Shown: positions 38,003-50,534 of the stretch, piece after piece | How the letters are laid out: each line of letters opens with the position of its first letter | Numbering within the stretch: the stretch's first letter is position 1 | Assembly (NCBI GenBank): GCA_964545205.1 | Contig: CAZJFH010000012.1 | Coordinates: 1-64,000, forward strand | DNA from: CAZJFH01 sp964545205 | GTDB lineage: Bacteria; Pseudomonadota; Alphaproteobacteria; Rhodospirillales; Magnetospirillaceae | Direction: 5' to 3' | Length of the DNA stretch: 64,000 nt | Notes under the pieces: generated by a model | Databases searched by the model: none | What the model was told of the DNA's origin: nothing | Seen by the model: the letters and a program-made list of their open reading frames with translations, nothing else | Made by a program: the position numbers and the translations under genes

Positions 38003-38356
38003 TCACCCGAACCGAGCGCCGAAGCGGCCGGCGTCGTCGGGGCGGCGGAAGCAGAACAGGCGGCGCGACACGGCGTCGCCGTCGGCATAGGCGCAGACGG
38101 CGAAGGCGCCGCTCCGCCGCTCCGCCAGCCACTGCTGCAGGGCGGCCGAGCGGTCGAGGACGGTCTCGGCGTCGACCCCGACGCAGTGCGGATAGACGGC
38201 GCTGACCCGCTCGAGCAGCGGCAGCAGCGCCCGGCCGGCGAGCAGGCCCGAGGCGCGCGCCCGGAAGCGGGCGCGGCGCTCCAGGCGCAAGCCGTCGCCG
38301 ACCGCCAGGCGGCCGGCGTGCACGGTGTCGAAGTCGAGGCAGACGCGCCAGTCCAT
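38003..38356 (-). CDS. Hypothetical protein
   Basis: A 117-residue protein that I do not recognise, beginning MDWRVCLDFDTVHAGRLAVGDG; an in-frame ATG 6 codons upstream (38374) is possible. It is Arg/Ala-rich with no signal peptide or membrane segment. The gene converges with the GH65 gene (4 bp between stops) and lies downstream of folC, 70 bp away, on the same strand. Third-position GC is high, as in real genes here. Confidence 0.6.
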   Translation of the reverse strand: MDWRVCLDFDTVHAGRLAVGDGLRLERRARFRARASGLLAGRALLPLLERVSAVYPHCVGVDAETVLDRSAALQQWLAERRSGAFAVCAYADGDAVSRRLFCFRRPDDAGRFGARFG

Positions 38357-38426
38357 GGCGCAGAGATGGCGCATCCGAACGCAAGCCGCGATTCGCCGGG
38401 CGGCGAGGTCGCCGTTTGCGCCGCCG

Positions 38427-39713
38427 CTAGCCGTTTTCGCGCAGCACCATTCCGGCGAGGTAGAGCGAGCCGCAGATCAGGATGCGCCCGGGCGGCCCGG
38501 CGGCGACGATCTCGGCCAGCGCGGTCGGCAGGTCGGCGGCGCTCGCCGTCTCGATCACCCCGGCGCGCGCCGCCGCCGCCGCCGCCTCGGCCGGCGGCAG
38601 GGCGTCGGGCTCGTCGATCGGCACCGCCTTCAGCCGGTACAGCCGCGCCGCCAGCGGCTTGAGGAAGGCTTCCGGATCCTTGCGCGCCATCATGCCGAAC
38701 ACGACGTGCAGCGGCTTGTCGCGCCAGGCGCGGGCGTGCAGGGCCAGGGCCTTGCCGGCGCCGGGATTGTGGCCGCCGTCGAGCCACAGTTCCCAGCCTT
38801 CGGGCAGCATCGCGACCAGCGGGCCGCGGCTCAGCCGCTGCAGGCGCGCCGGCCACTGGACCGTGCGCATCCCCAGCGCCAGCGCGCCCTCGGGCACCGG
38901 CAGCGCGTTGCGCAGCCGGTCGATGCAGGCCAGCGCGACGCCGGCGTTGCGCATCTGATGGCTGCCGGCCAGCGCCGGGGCGGGAAGCTGCCAGGCGACG
39001 GAGCGGCCGCGATACTCGATGCCGTCGCCGCGGGCGCGGACGAAGAAGTCCTTGCCCTCCTTGTACAGCGCGACGCCGTATTGCAGCGAGCGCGCCTCCA
39101 GCACCTTGTCGACCTTGCGCTCCTGGTCGGCGACGACGCAGTCGACGCCGTGCTTCATGATCGCCGCCTTCTCGGCGGCGATGCTCTCGATGCGGCCGCC
39201 GAGGTATTCGGCGTGGTCCATCGAGATCGGCGTGATCACCGTCAGCGCCGGCTTCTTGATCACGTTGGTGGCGTCGAGCCGGCCGCCGAGCCCGGTCTCC
39301 AGCAGCACGACGTCGGCCGGCGCGCGGGCGAAGGCCAGGAAGGCGGCGGCGGTGGTGATCTCGAAGAAGGTGATCGGCTGGCCGGCGTTGACGCGCTCGA
39401 CCTCGTGCAGCAGCGCCAGCAGCGCGGCGTCGTCGATCTCGCGGCCGGCGACGACGATGCGTTCGTTGAAGCGCACCAGATGCGGCGAGGTGTAGACGTG
39501 GCAGCGCAGGCCCGCCGCCTCGAGGATCGCCCGCAGGAAGGCGACCACCGAGCCCTTGCCGTTGGTGCCGGCGACGTGGATCACCGGCGCGAGTTGCTGG
39601 TGCGGCCGGCCGAGGTCGTCGAGCAGCCGCTCGACGCGCTCCAGCGACAGGTCGATGGTCTTCGGGTGCAGCGCGCTCAGGCGCGCCAGCACCGCCTCAG
39701 GCGTGTCGCTCAT
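38427..39713 (-). CDS. folC: Bifunctional folylpolyglutamate synthase / dihydrofolate synthase
   Basis: A 428-residue Mur-ligase-type enzyme that adds glutamate to dihydropteroate and folates. The P-loop is IHVAGTNGKGSVVAFL. ETGLGGRLDATNVI, TPISMDHAEYLG and LDGGHNPGAGKAL are the FolC signatures. The start ATG overlaps the end of accD by 17 bp, the usual accD-folC arrangement of alphaproteobacteria. Length is normal. Confidence 0.96.
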   Translation of the reverse strand: MSDTPEAVLARLSALHPKTIDLSLERVERLLDDLGRPHQQLAPVIHVAGTNGKGSVVAFLRAILEAAGLRCHVYTSPHLVRFNERIVVAGREIDDAALLALLHEVERVNAGQPITFFEITTAAAFLAFARAPADVVLLETGLGGRLDATNVIKKPALTVITPISMDHAEYLGGRIESIAAEKAAIMKHGVDCVVADQERKVDKVLEARSLQYGVALYKEGKDFFVRARGDGIEYRGRSVAWQLPAPALAGSHQMRNAGVALACIDRLRNALPVPEGALALGMRTVQWPARLQRLSRGPLVAMLPEGWELWLDGGHNPGAGKALALHARAWRDKPLHVVFGMMARKDPEAFLKPLAARLYRLKAVPIDEPDALPPAEAAAAAARAGVIETASAADLPTALAEIVAAGPPGRILICGSLYLAGMVLRENG

Positions 39714-40617
39714 CGTCGGCCGTCGGTTCGGCGCCGGCGACCGGCAGCGGCACCACCTCGGCCACGGGGCCGCGGTTGCGCAGCAGGTCGATGATGCGGA
39801 TCAGGGTCTCGCGCAGCTCGCCGCGCCGCACCACCATGTCGACCATGCCGTGGTCGAGCAGGTATTCGGCGCGCTGGAAGCCCTCGGGCAGCTTCTCGCG
39901 GATCGTCGCCTCGATGACGCGGGCGCCGGCGAAGCCGATCACCGCGCCCGGCTCGGCGATCTGGACGTCGCCCAGCATCGCGAACGAGGCGCTGACGCCG
40001 CCGGTGGTCGGATCGGTCAGCAGCACGATGTAGGGCAGCCCCTTCTCCTTGACCTTGTCGACCGCCACCGTGGTCCGCGCCATCTGCATCAGCGACAGGA
40101 TGCCCTCCTGCATGCGGGCGCCGCCCGAGGCCGGGACGACGATCAGCGGCGCGTCCTGCAGCACCGCCAGTTCGGCGGCGGCGACAATGCCCTCGCCGAC
40201 CGCCACGCCCATCGAGCCGCCCTGGAATTCGAAGTTGAAGATCGCGACCACCACCGCCTGGCCGCCCATCGTGCCGTGGGCGACGATGATGGCGTCGTGC
40301 TCGCCGGTCTTGGCGCGGGTCTCCTTGAGGCGGTCGGTGTAGCGCTTCTGGTCGCGGAACTTCAGCGGGTCCTCGACCACCTTCGGCAGCTCGATGCGGG
40401 TGTACTCGCCGTCGTCGAACAGCATCTCCAGCCGCTTCTTGGCCGGCAGCCGCATGTGGAAGCCGCAGTGCTGGCAGACCGCCCAGTTGGCCTCGAAATC
40501 GCGGTGGAAGATCATGTGCTCGCAGGCCGGGCACTTGTGCCAGAGGTTCTCGGGAACCTCCTTGGGCCGCACCCACTGCTGGATCTTCGGACGGACGAAG
40601 TTGGTGAGCCAGTTCAT
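39697..40617 (-). CDS. accD: Acetyl-CoA carboxylase carboxyltransferase subunit beta
   Basis: A 306-residue subunit that pairs with AccA to transfer the carboxyl group from biotin to acetyl-CoA, the committed step of fatty-acid synthesis. The N-terminal zinc ribbon has C29, C32, C48 and C51 (CPAC...CQHC). The carboxyltransferase core shows GGQAVVVAIFNFEFQGGSMG (acyl-CoA/oxyanion region) and PASGGARMQEG. ATG 40617 starts MNWLTNFVRPKIQ, the common N-terminus. It sits between trpA and folC with a palindromic repeat upstream. Confidence 0.97.
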   Translation of the reverse strand: MNWLTNFVRPKIQQWVRPKEVPENLWHKCPACEHMIFHRDFEANWAVCQHCGFHMRLPAKKRLEMLFDDGEYTRIELPKVVEDPLKFRDQKRYTDRLKETRAKTGEHDAIIVAHGTMGGQAVVVAIFNFEFQGGSMGVAVGEGIVAAAELAVLQDAPLIVVPASGGARMQEGILSLMQMARTTVAVDKVKEKGLPYIVLLTDPTTGGVSASFAMLGDVQIAEPGAVIGFAGARVIEATIREKLPEGFQRAEYLLDHGMVDMVVRRGELRETLIRIIDLLRNRGPVAEVVPLPVAGAEPTADDERHA

Positions 40618-40631
40618 TCGAGCGTTACCCT

Positions 40632-40755
40632 GCAAAGCTGAACCACAGAGACACAGAGACACAGAGACGCCACCGAGAGACTGCGATGCGCGGCGCCGCC
40701 GCGCGACAACATACCTCTGTGCCTTCTCCGTGTCTCTGTGCCTCTGTGGTGAATT
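40632..40755. repeat. Palindromic CACAGAG-type repeat between trpA and accD
   Basis: AACCACAGAGACACAGAGAC with further ACACAGAGA units (from 40635) at the left and GTGTCTCTGTGCCTCTGTGG (40729-40748) at the right form a long imperfect inverted repeat around a ~60-bp centre. The arms themselves are runs of a 7-8 bp CACAGAGA unit. Elements of this style occur dispersed in many bacterial genomes. It interrupts what would otherwise be a compact trpA-accD junction. Confidence 0.8.
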
Positions 40756-40758
40756 GGA

Positions 40759-41582
40759 TCATCGCCGCGCGGCGCGGACGCCGTCGGCGAGCGCGCGCAC
40801 ATGCCCCAACACGTTCTCGACCAGCCCCGGCTTCGCCCGCCCGGACTCGTCGAGGTTCTCGGCCAGCCGCTGCACCAGGGCCGAGCCGACCACCGCGGCA
40901 TCGGCGTGGCGGGCGATGGCGGCGGCCTGCTCCGGCGTGCGGATGCCGAAGCCGACGGCGATCGGCAGGTCGGTCGAGGCCCGCAACCGCGTCACCGCTT
41001 GCGCCACCGCCTCCTCGCTGGCCGAGGCGGTGCCGGTGACGCCGGTGATCGAGACGTAGTAGACGAAACCGGACGCCTTCTCCAGCACCACCGGCAGGCG
41101 GGCGGCGTCGGTGGTCGGCGCGGTCAGGAAGATCAGGTCGAGGCCGACGCCGTGCAGCGGCCCGGTCAACTCGTCGGCCTCCTCGGGCGGCAGGTCGACG
41201 ACGATCAGCGCGTCGACCCCGGCGGCGGCGGCATCGGCGGCGAAGCGCTCGGGCCCGTAGACGTAGATCGGGTTGTAGTAGCCCATCAGGACGATCGGCG
41301 TCGCGTCGTCGCCCCGGCGAAACGCGCGGACCATCTCGAGCACCTTCGTCACCCGCATGCCGGCCTTGAGCGCCCGCTGGGCGGCGAGCTGGATCGCCGG
41401 GCCGTCGGCCATCGGATCGGTGAACGGCACGCCGAGCTCGATGACGTCGACGCCGGCCTCGGGCAGCGCCTTCAGCAGGGCGAGGCTGGTGTCGTAGTCG
41501 GGATCGCCGGCGGTGAAGAAGCTGACCAGGCCGGCGCGGCCCTCGGCCTTCAGCGCGGCGAAGCGGGCGTCGATGCGCTTGC

Positions 41583-41586
<4 letters not shown>
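40759..41586 (-). CDS. trpA: Tryptophan synthase alpha subunit
   Basis: A 275-residue TIM-barrel subunit that cleaves indole-3-glycerol phosphate to indole and G3P. Motifs: VIELGVPFTDPMADGPAIQ (catalytic Glu), the Asp loop VDLPPEEADEL, YYVSITGVTGTA and IAVGFGIRTPEQA. GTG 41586 overlaps the trpB stop (GTGA), which couples production of the two subunits. The order trpB-trpA-accD-folC is the common alphaproteobacterial one, though trpF is not directly upstream of trpB here. Confidence 0.97.
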
Positions 41587-42791
<1,205 letters not shown>

Positions 42792-42950
42792 CGGGTCCTT
42801 CTCGAACGTCACGTCGCCAGGAGCGCGTAATAAACCACAATTCCCGCCGAAAGCCATAGGCTTGCGCGCGGAGCATCGACCAGTGGATGATGTTTCACCA
42901 GCGCCAATGGCGTAGAATGCCGCCTCGCAATCGCGTTCAGGGTATCGGAT

Positions 42951-44513
<1,563 letters not shown>

Positions 44514-44574
44514 CCCCGGGCGGCAGGTATCACCATCTGGTGAGACATCCCCCCCTCCCCCAGCCAGGGCCCGC

Positions 44575-46593
44575 ATGACCGACAATCCGTTCTTCGAGAC
44601 CTGGGCGACGCCGTTCGGGCTGCCGCCCTTCGAGCGCATCCGCCCCGAGCACTTCCCGCCGGCCTTCGCGCGCGGCATGGCCGAGCATCTCGACGAGATC
44701 GAGGCGATCGCGGCGCGGGCCGACGCGCCCGGCTTCGAGAACACCATCGCCGCCCTGGAGCGCAGCGGCCGGCTGCTCGACCGGGTGGCGTCGGTGTTCT
44801 ACAACCTCAACGCCAGCCGCACGACGCCGGAGCTCGACGCCGTCGCCCGCGACACCGCGCCGCTGATGGCGCGGCACCACATGCGCGTCGCCCTGCATCC
44901 CGGCCTGTTCGCGCGCGTCGACGATCTGTGGCGGCGGCGCGAGTCGCTCGGCCTCGACGAGGACCAGATGCGGCTGCTGGAGCGCCGGCACCTGGGCTTC
45001 GTCCGCGCCGGCGCCCTGCTCTCGGACGCCGACAAGGCGCGCATGGCCCAGATCTCCGAACGCCTGGCCAGCCTGCACACGCGGTTCGGCCAGAACGTGC
45101 TGCACGACGAGGACGCCTGGCGGATGGTGCTCGACGAGGGCGACCTCGACGGCCTGCCGGCCTTCCTGCGCGCCGCCGCCGCCGACGCCGCCGCCGAACG
45201 CGGGCTGGACGGGCGCTACGTCGTCACCCTGGCGCGCTCGTCGATCGAGCCGTTCCTGACCTTCTCCGCCCGGCGCGACCTGCGCCAGGCCGCCTGGCGG
45301 GCGTGGACGGAGCGCGGCGGGCTGGACGGCGAGCGCGACAACCGGCCGCTGATCGCCGAGATCGTCGCCCTGCGCCACGAGCAGGCGCGGCTGCTGGGCT
45401 ACGACAGCTTCGCCGAGTTCCGCCTCGCCGATACGATGGCCAAGACCCCGGCCGCCGTCGACGACCTGCTGCGCCGCGTCTGGGACCCGGCCACGCGGAA
45501 GGCGGCGGTCGAGCGCGACGACCTCGCGGCCCAGGCCGCCGCCGAGGGCATGAACGAGGCGATCCGTCCCTGGGACTGGCGCCACTACGCCGAGAAGGTG
45601 CGCAAGGCGCGCTTCGACCTCGACGAATCCGAGGTCAAGCCGTATTTCGAGCTCGAGAACATGATCGCCGCCGCCTTCGACGCCGCCGGCCGGCTGTTCG
45701 GCCTGCGCTTCGTCGAGCGGCCGGACCTGCCGAAATACCATCCCGACGTCCGCGCCTTCGAGGTCCGCGACGGCGCGCGCGTCGTCGGCGTCTTCCTGCG
45801 CGACGACTTCGCCCGCGCCGGCAAGCGCTCGGGCGCCTGGATGAGCAGCTACCGCGACCGCGAATCCTTCGACGGCGAGGTGCTGCCGGTCGTCGTCAAC
45901 AACAACAATTTCGCCAAGGCGCGGCCGACGCTGCTGTCGTTCGACGACGCCAAGACGCTGTTCCACGAATTCGGCCACGGCCTGCACGGGCTGCTCAGCA
46001 CGGCGCGCTATCCGTCGCAGGCCGGCACCGCGGTGCGGCGCGACTTCGTCGAGTTCCCGTCGCAGGTCTTCGAGCACTGGCTGTCGGTGCCCGAGACCCT
46101 GCGCCGCTTCGCCCGCCACCACCGGACCGGCGAGCCGCTGCCCGAGGCGGTGCTGGAGCGGCTGCTGGCGGCGCGCAGCTTCAATTCCGGCTTCGCCACC
46201 GTCGAATACACCGCCGCCGCGCTGATCGACATGGCGGTGCACACCGCCGGCGGCGAGGTCGCCGACATCGAGGCCTTCGAGCGCCAGGTGCTGGACGACA
46301 TCGGCATGCCCGAGGAGATCGCGCTGCGCCACCGGCCGGCGCATTTCCAGCACCTGTTCGCCGGCGGCGGCTACGCGGCGGGCTACTACGCCTATCTGTG
46401 GGCCGAGGTGCTGGACGCCGACGGCTTCGCCGCCTTCGAGGAGGCCGGCGATCCCTTCGACCCCGACCTCGCGGCCAGACTCAAGGCGGTCTACGCCGCC
46501 GGCGACACCCGCGACCCGATGGCCCTCTACGCCGCCTTCCGCGGCCGCCAGCCGGAGGTCGGGCCGCTCCTGGCGAAGCGGGGGCTGGCGTAG
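44575..46593 (+). CDS. M3-family metallopeptidase (peptidyl-dipeptidase Dcp-like)
   Basis: A 672-residue zinc peptidase of the thimet oligopeptidase clan. The zinc motif is HEFGH at residues 464-468, with the third ligand Glu expected in FPSQVFEHW. SGFATVEYTAAALID and FQHLFAGGGYAAGYYAYLWAEVLDAD are typical of the substrate-binding C-terminal part. There is no signal peptide, so it is cytoplasmic and should clear short peptides left by proteases. Dcp and oligopeptidase A are hard to separate by eye; Dcp is favoured by the N-terminal and C-terminal patterns. Confidence 0.93.
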   Translation: MTDNPFFETWATPFGLPPFERIRPEHFPPAFARGMAEHLDEIEAIAARADAPGFENTIAALERSGRLLDRVASVFYNLNASRTTPELDAVARDTAPLMARHHMRVALHPGLFARVDDLWRRRESLGLDEDQMRLLERRHLGFVRAGALLSDADKARMAQISERLASLHTRFGQNVLHDEDAWRMVLDEGDLDGLPAFLRAAAADAAAERGLDGRYVVTLARSSIEPFLTFSARRDLRQAAWRAWTERGGLDGERDNRPLIAEIVALRHEQARLLGYDSFAEFRLADTMAKTPAAVDDLLRRVWDPATRKAAVERDDLAAQAAAEGMNEAIRPWDWRHYAEKVRKARFDLDESEVKPYFELENMIAAAFDAAGRLFGLRFVERPDLPKYHPDVRAFEVRDGARVVGVFLRDDFARAGKRSGAWMSSYRDRESFDGEVLPVVVNNNNFAKARPTLLSFDDAKTLFHEFGHGLHGLLSTARYPSQAGTAVRRDFVEFPSQVFEHWLSVPETLRRFARHHRTGEPLPEAVLERLLAARSFNSGFATVEYTAAALIDMAVHTAGGEVADIEAFERQVLDDIGMPEEIALRHRPAHFQHLFAGGGYAAGYYAYLWAEVLDADGFAAFEEAGDPFDPDLAARLKAVYAAGDTRDPMALYAAFRGRQPEVGPLLAKRGLA

Positions 46594-46604
46594 GCGACGG
46601 GATC

Positions 46605-46856
46605 CTACTCCCGCTTTCCGACGATCCAGCGCGCCGCCAGCAACCGCGATCCTTCGCGGCCCGCCAGCACCAGCACCGCGAGGCCGATCGCCTCGGGGGT
46701 CGAATCGGCGGCGAGCAGTCCGGCGATCAGCAGCGCCACCGCGACGACCCCGCTCAGCCAGTCGACCAGCACCATGCGCCGCCGCTGAACGGGCGTCAGC
46801 CCGGCGGCGGGCAACGGACAGCAGGTCGTCGGAGGCGTGTCGCGGTCGTCGGACAT
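46605..46856 (-). CDS. Small two-helix membrane protein
   Basis: An 83-residue protein with a short Pro/Cys-containing N-terminus and two hydrophobic stretches, LVDWLSGVVAVALLIAGLLAA and EAIGLAVLVLAGREGSRLLAA. No family was recognised. It lies 34 bp downstream of the hybrid kinase gene on the same strand and could be the last gene of that operon. Confidence 0.6.
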   Translation of the reverse strand: MSDDRDTPPTTCCPLPAAGLTPVQRRRMVLVDWLSGVVAVALLIAGLLAADSTPEAIGLAVLVLAGREGSRLLAARWIVGKRE

Positions 46857-46890
46857 GCGACCGATTGTCGCCGGTGGCGGGCCGTCGAGT

Positions 46891-48453
46891 CTAGCTCGGG
46901 CACATGCTGCTTTGCGTCAATTCGTTCAGCATGCGGATCAGCTCGCCGGGGCGCACCGGCTTGTGCAGGGTCGGAACCCCGGCGGCGCGTGCCTCGCGCA
47001 GGCGGTCGGGCGCGGTGTCGCCCGTCAGCAGCAGACTGGGGATCTTGAGGCTGCATTCCGAGCAGATGCGGCTGATCGCCTCGAGCCCGGTGCGGCCGCC
47101 GGCCAGGCGGTAGTCGGCGATGATCGCGGTCGGCGTGCAGCCCTGGCGGGCCATCTCGGCCAGCGCCTCGTCGGCCGATTCCACCGCCATCGCGTCGAAG
47201 CCCAGCGTGGTGACCAGCGCCGCGGTCGCCTTGGCCACCGCCGCCTCGTCGTCGATGATCAGCACGCGACCGCTGCCGCGCAGCATCTCCTCGACCGGGA
47301 TCGTCGGTGGCGGCGGTTCCCCGCCGCGGGCCAGCGGCACCGCGACCGAGAACACCGAGCCGCGACCGGGCGCGGAGCGCACCGTCACCTCGTGCCCGAG
47401 CAGATGCGCCAGCCGCTGCACGATGGCCAGGCCGAGGCCGAGTCCCTTGCGGCGGTCGCGCTCGGGATTGCCGGCCTGGAAGAACTCCTCGAAGATCTTC
47501 TCGCGCAGCTCCTCGCCGATGCCGATGCCGGTGTCCCAGACCTCGAAGCAGACCTGGCCGCGGCGCCGCCGGCAGCCGAGCAGGACCGTGCCCGACTCGG
47601 TGTAGCGGATGGCGTTCTCGACCAGATTGCGCAGCACGCGGGCCAGCAGCGTCGGGTCGCTCTCGACCGGCGCGTCGCAACCGACCAGGCGCAGGCTCAG
47701 CCCCTTTTCGGCCGCGAGCGGCGACATCTGCGCCACCACCTGCTCCATGACCGCGCCGGCCCGGAAGGCCGCCGGCTCGGGCGTGATGATGCCCGCGTCG
47801 AGCTTCGAGACGTCGAGCAGGCTGTCGAGCAGCAGCTTCAGGCCCTCCAGCGCTCCGACCAGCTCGTCGGCGGTGGCGCGGGCCGGGCCGCACTGGAGCT
47901 GCGCCTGCAGCACGGCGGTGAAGCAGAACAGCGCCTGCACCGGCTGGCGCAGGTCGTGGCTGGCGGCGGCCAGGAAGCGGGTCTTGGCGGCCAGCGCGTT
48001 CTCGAGCTCGGCATTGGCGCGGCGCAGCTGCTCCTGGGCGACGCGCTTGTCGCGGCGGACCTCCCAGTCGTGCAGCTCGCGTTCGATCGCCGGCACCAGC
48101 CGCGCGAGATTGCTCTTGAGCACGAAGTCGTGGGCGCCGGCCTTCAGCAGCGACACCGCCGCCTCCTCGCCGATCATGCCCGAGACGACGATGAACGGGC
48201 ACTCGGCGCCGGTCTCGCGGTACAGGCGCAGCGCCCCCTCGGCGCCGAAGCCGGGCATGTTGACGTCCGAGATCACCAGATCCCAGTCGCCGTCCGCCAT
48301 CGCCGCCGCCATCGCCGCGGCGGTGTCGACCCGGTCGAAGTCGATGCGCCAGCCGGTCTCGCGGCGGATGCGCCGGACGATCAGCAGCGCGTCGTCTTCG
48401 TTGTCGTCGGCGATGAGGATGCGCAGGCGGTCCGGCATGCTGGGCTCGATCAC
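46891..48453 (-). CDS. Hybrid: receiver - histidine kinase - receiver
   Basis: A 520-residue cytoplasmic protein. The N-terminal receiver domain (RILIADDNEDD, VISDVNMPG with the phospho-acceptor Asp, Lys in FVLKSN) is followed by a coiled linker, an H-box with TRFLAAASHDLRQPVQALFC, N-box NLVENAIRYT, G1 VWDTGIGI, G2 GLGLGLAIVQRLA, and a C-terminal receiver (VLIIDDEAAVAK, IIADYRLAGG). GTG 48453 overlaps the stop of the upstream response regulator (GTGA); ATG 48438 is the alternative. The kinase core is close to that of the kinase at 27400-28701. Confidence 0.93.
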   Translation of the reverse strand: MIEPSMPDRLRILIADDNEDDALLIVRRIRRETGWRIDFDRVDTAAAMAAAMADGDWDLVISDVNMPGFGAEGALRLYRETGAECPFIVVSGMIGEEAAVSLLKAGAHDFVLKSNLARLVPAIERELHDWEVRRDKRVAQEQLRRANAELENALAAKTRFLAAASHDLRQPVQALFCFTAVLQAQLQCGPARATADELVGALEGLKLLLDSLLDVSKLDAGIITPEPAAFRAGAVMEQVVAQMSPLAAEKGLSLRLVGCDAPVESDPTLLARVLRNLVENAIRYTESGTVLLGCRRRRGQVCFEVWDTGIGIGEELREKIFEEFFQAGNPERDRRKGLGLGLAIVQRLAHLLGHEVTVRSAPGRGSVFSVAVPLARGGEPPPPTIPVEEMLRGSGRVLIIDDEAAVAKATAALVTTLGFDAMAVESADEALAEMARQGCTPTAIIADYRLAGGRTGLEAISRICSECSLKIPSLLLTGDTAPDRLREARAAGVPTLHKPVRPGELIRMLNELTQSSMCPS

Positions 48454-48866
48454 GCCGGCGGCGGTTCGTTGAGAATCAGCCAGTACAGGCCGAGCTGGCG
48501 CACCGCCTCGGTGAACTGGGCGAAGTCGACCGGCTTGCGCACGTAGCTGTTGGCGCCGAGCTCGTAGCCGGCCATCAGATCCTGCTCCTCGCGCGACGAG
48601 GTCAGGATCACCACGGGCGTCATGCGGGTGCGCGGATCGCCGCGGATGCGGCGCAGCACCTCGATGCCGTCGACCTTCGGCAGCTTCAGGTCCAGCAGCA
48701 CGATCGCCGGCGTGAAGGCGTTGGGCCCGAACAGGTGCTCGAGAGCCTCGGGCCCGTCGCGGGCGACGACCACGTCGTTCTGGATGTGGTTCTTCTTCAG
48801 CGCGCGCATGGTCAGCAATTCGTCGTCCGGATTGTCCTCGACCAGCAGGATCGGTCTCATGCTCAT
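48450..48866 (-). CDS. Single-domain response regulator
   Basis: A 138-residue CheY-like receiver without output domain. Acidic pair VEDNPDD, phospho-acceptor Asp in VLLDLKLPKVDGIEVL, Thr/Ser in VILTSSREEQD and Lys in YVRKPVDF are all present. The NPDDELLTMRALKK pattern resembles Rcp1-type regulators that partner with phytochrome-like PAS kinases. It sits between the PAS kinase (10-bp gap) and the hybrid kinase (4-bp overlap), so it likely relays phosphate between them. Confidence 0.94.
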   Translation of the reverse strand: MSMRPILLVEDNPDDELLTMRALKKNHIQNDVVVARDGPEALEHLFGPNAFTPAIVLLDLKLPKVDGIEVLRRIRGDPRTRMTPVVILTSSREEQDLMAGYELGANSYVRKPVDFAQFTEAVRQLGLYWLILNEPPPA

Positions 48867-48875
48867 GCCCGTGCC

Positions 48876-50051
<1,176 letters not shown>

Positions 50052-50534
50052 CCCGCCTCCTGTCCCATTATGTCGAAAGTGACAATAAGACTGAATCTAG
50101 CGTGAGCGGACGATCATCACCACCGCCCAAACGAGATAGCGATGCCGCAAGGCTTATGCCTTCAGCAGGAGGGGACGTCTCGAACGTGAAACGAAAAGGG
50201 CGGCTCGGGGGGGAGCCGCCCTTCGCTTTTCGTCTCGCCGGCGGACGGTAGGGGAGGGGAACCGCCGGTCCATTTGGGAGCGCGTCGTCGGGGGATCGAC
50301 GCTGGCGACCGGGTTCCGACGCCCGACCACCGATCTTCGAGGTCCTTTCTACGCCGGTCCCGCTTGCCGGCCGGTTAAGCGGACATGAATTCGCGTTAAT
50401 GTCCGGCCGCGGCATCGCGTCGCGCCCGTGGGGCACGCCCTTTTTCCTGTTGCCAGCGCCGGTCGGGGCTGAAACCATTTCCCGACAAGCAATCCGGCCT
50501 CTCCCGGGGCCGCGGAGGAATGGGGAGACAAGAC
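50052..50534. other. Intergenic region between the PAS kinase and EF-G-like genes
   Basis: About 480 bp without a convincing gene. It contains a GC-rich hairpin with flanking T/A runs (50198-50230), an AGGAGGGG stretch (50167-50174) and, near 50080-50100, a relatively AT-rich patch (GTCGAAAGTGACAATAAGAC). Promoters for both flanking genes should be here, but no strong consensus was seen. Confidence 0.5.
50198..50230. terminator. Hairpin with T runs in both directions, possible terminator of a short transcript
   Basis: GGGCGGCT (50198-50205) pairs with AGCCGCCC (50214-50221). It is followed on the plus strand by TTCGCTTTT, and on the minus strand by TTTTCG. No gene ends here on either strand (the flanking genes diverge), so it either terminates an unannotated small RNA or leader transcript or has another role. 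Confidence 0.5.

Noticed and set aside
40686..41039. Plus-strand ORFs starting inside the CACAGAG repeat
   Set aside because: The translation begins with repeat-encoded residues and then runs antisense to trpA. It has no ribosome-binding site or domain.
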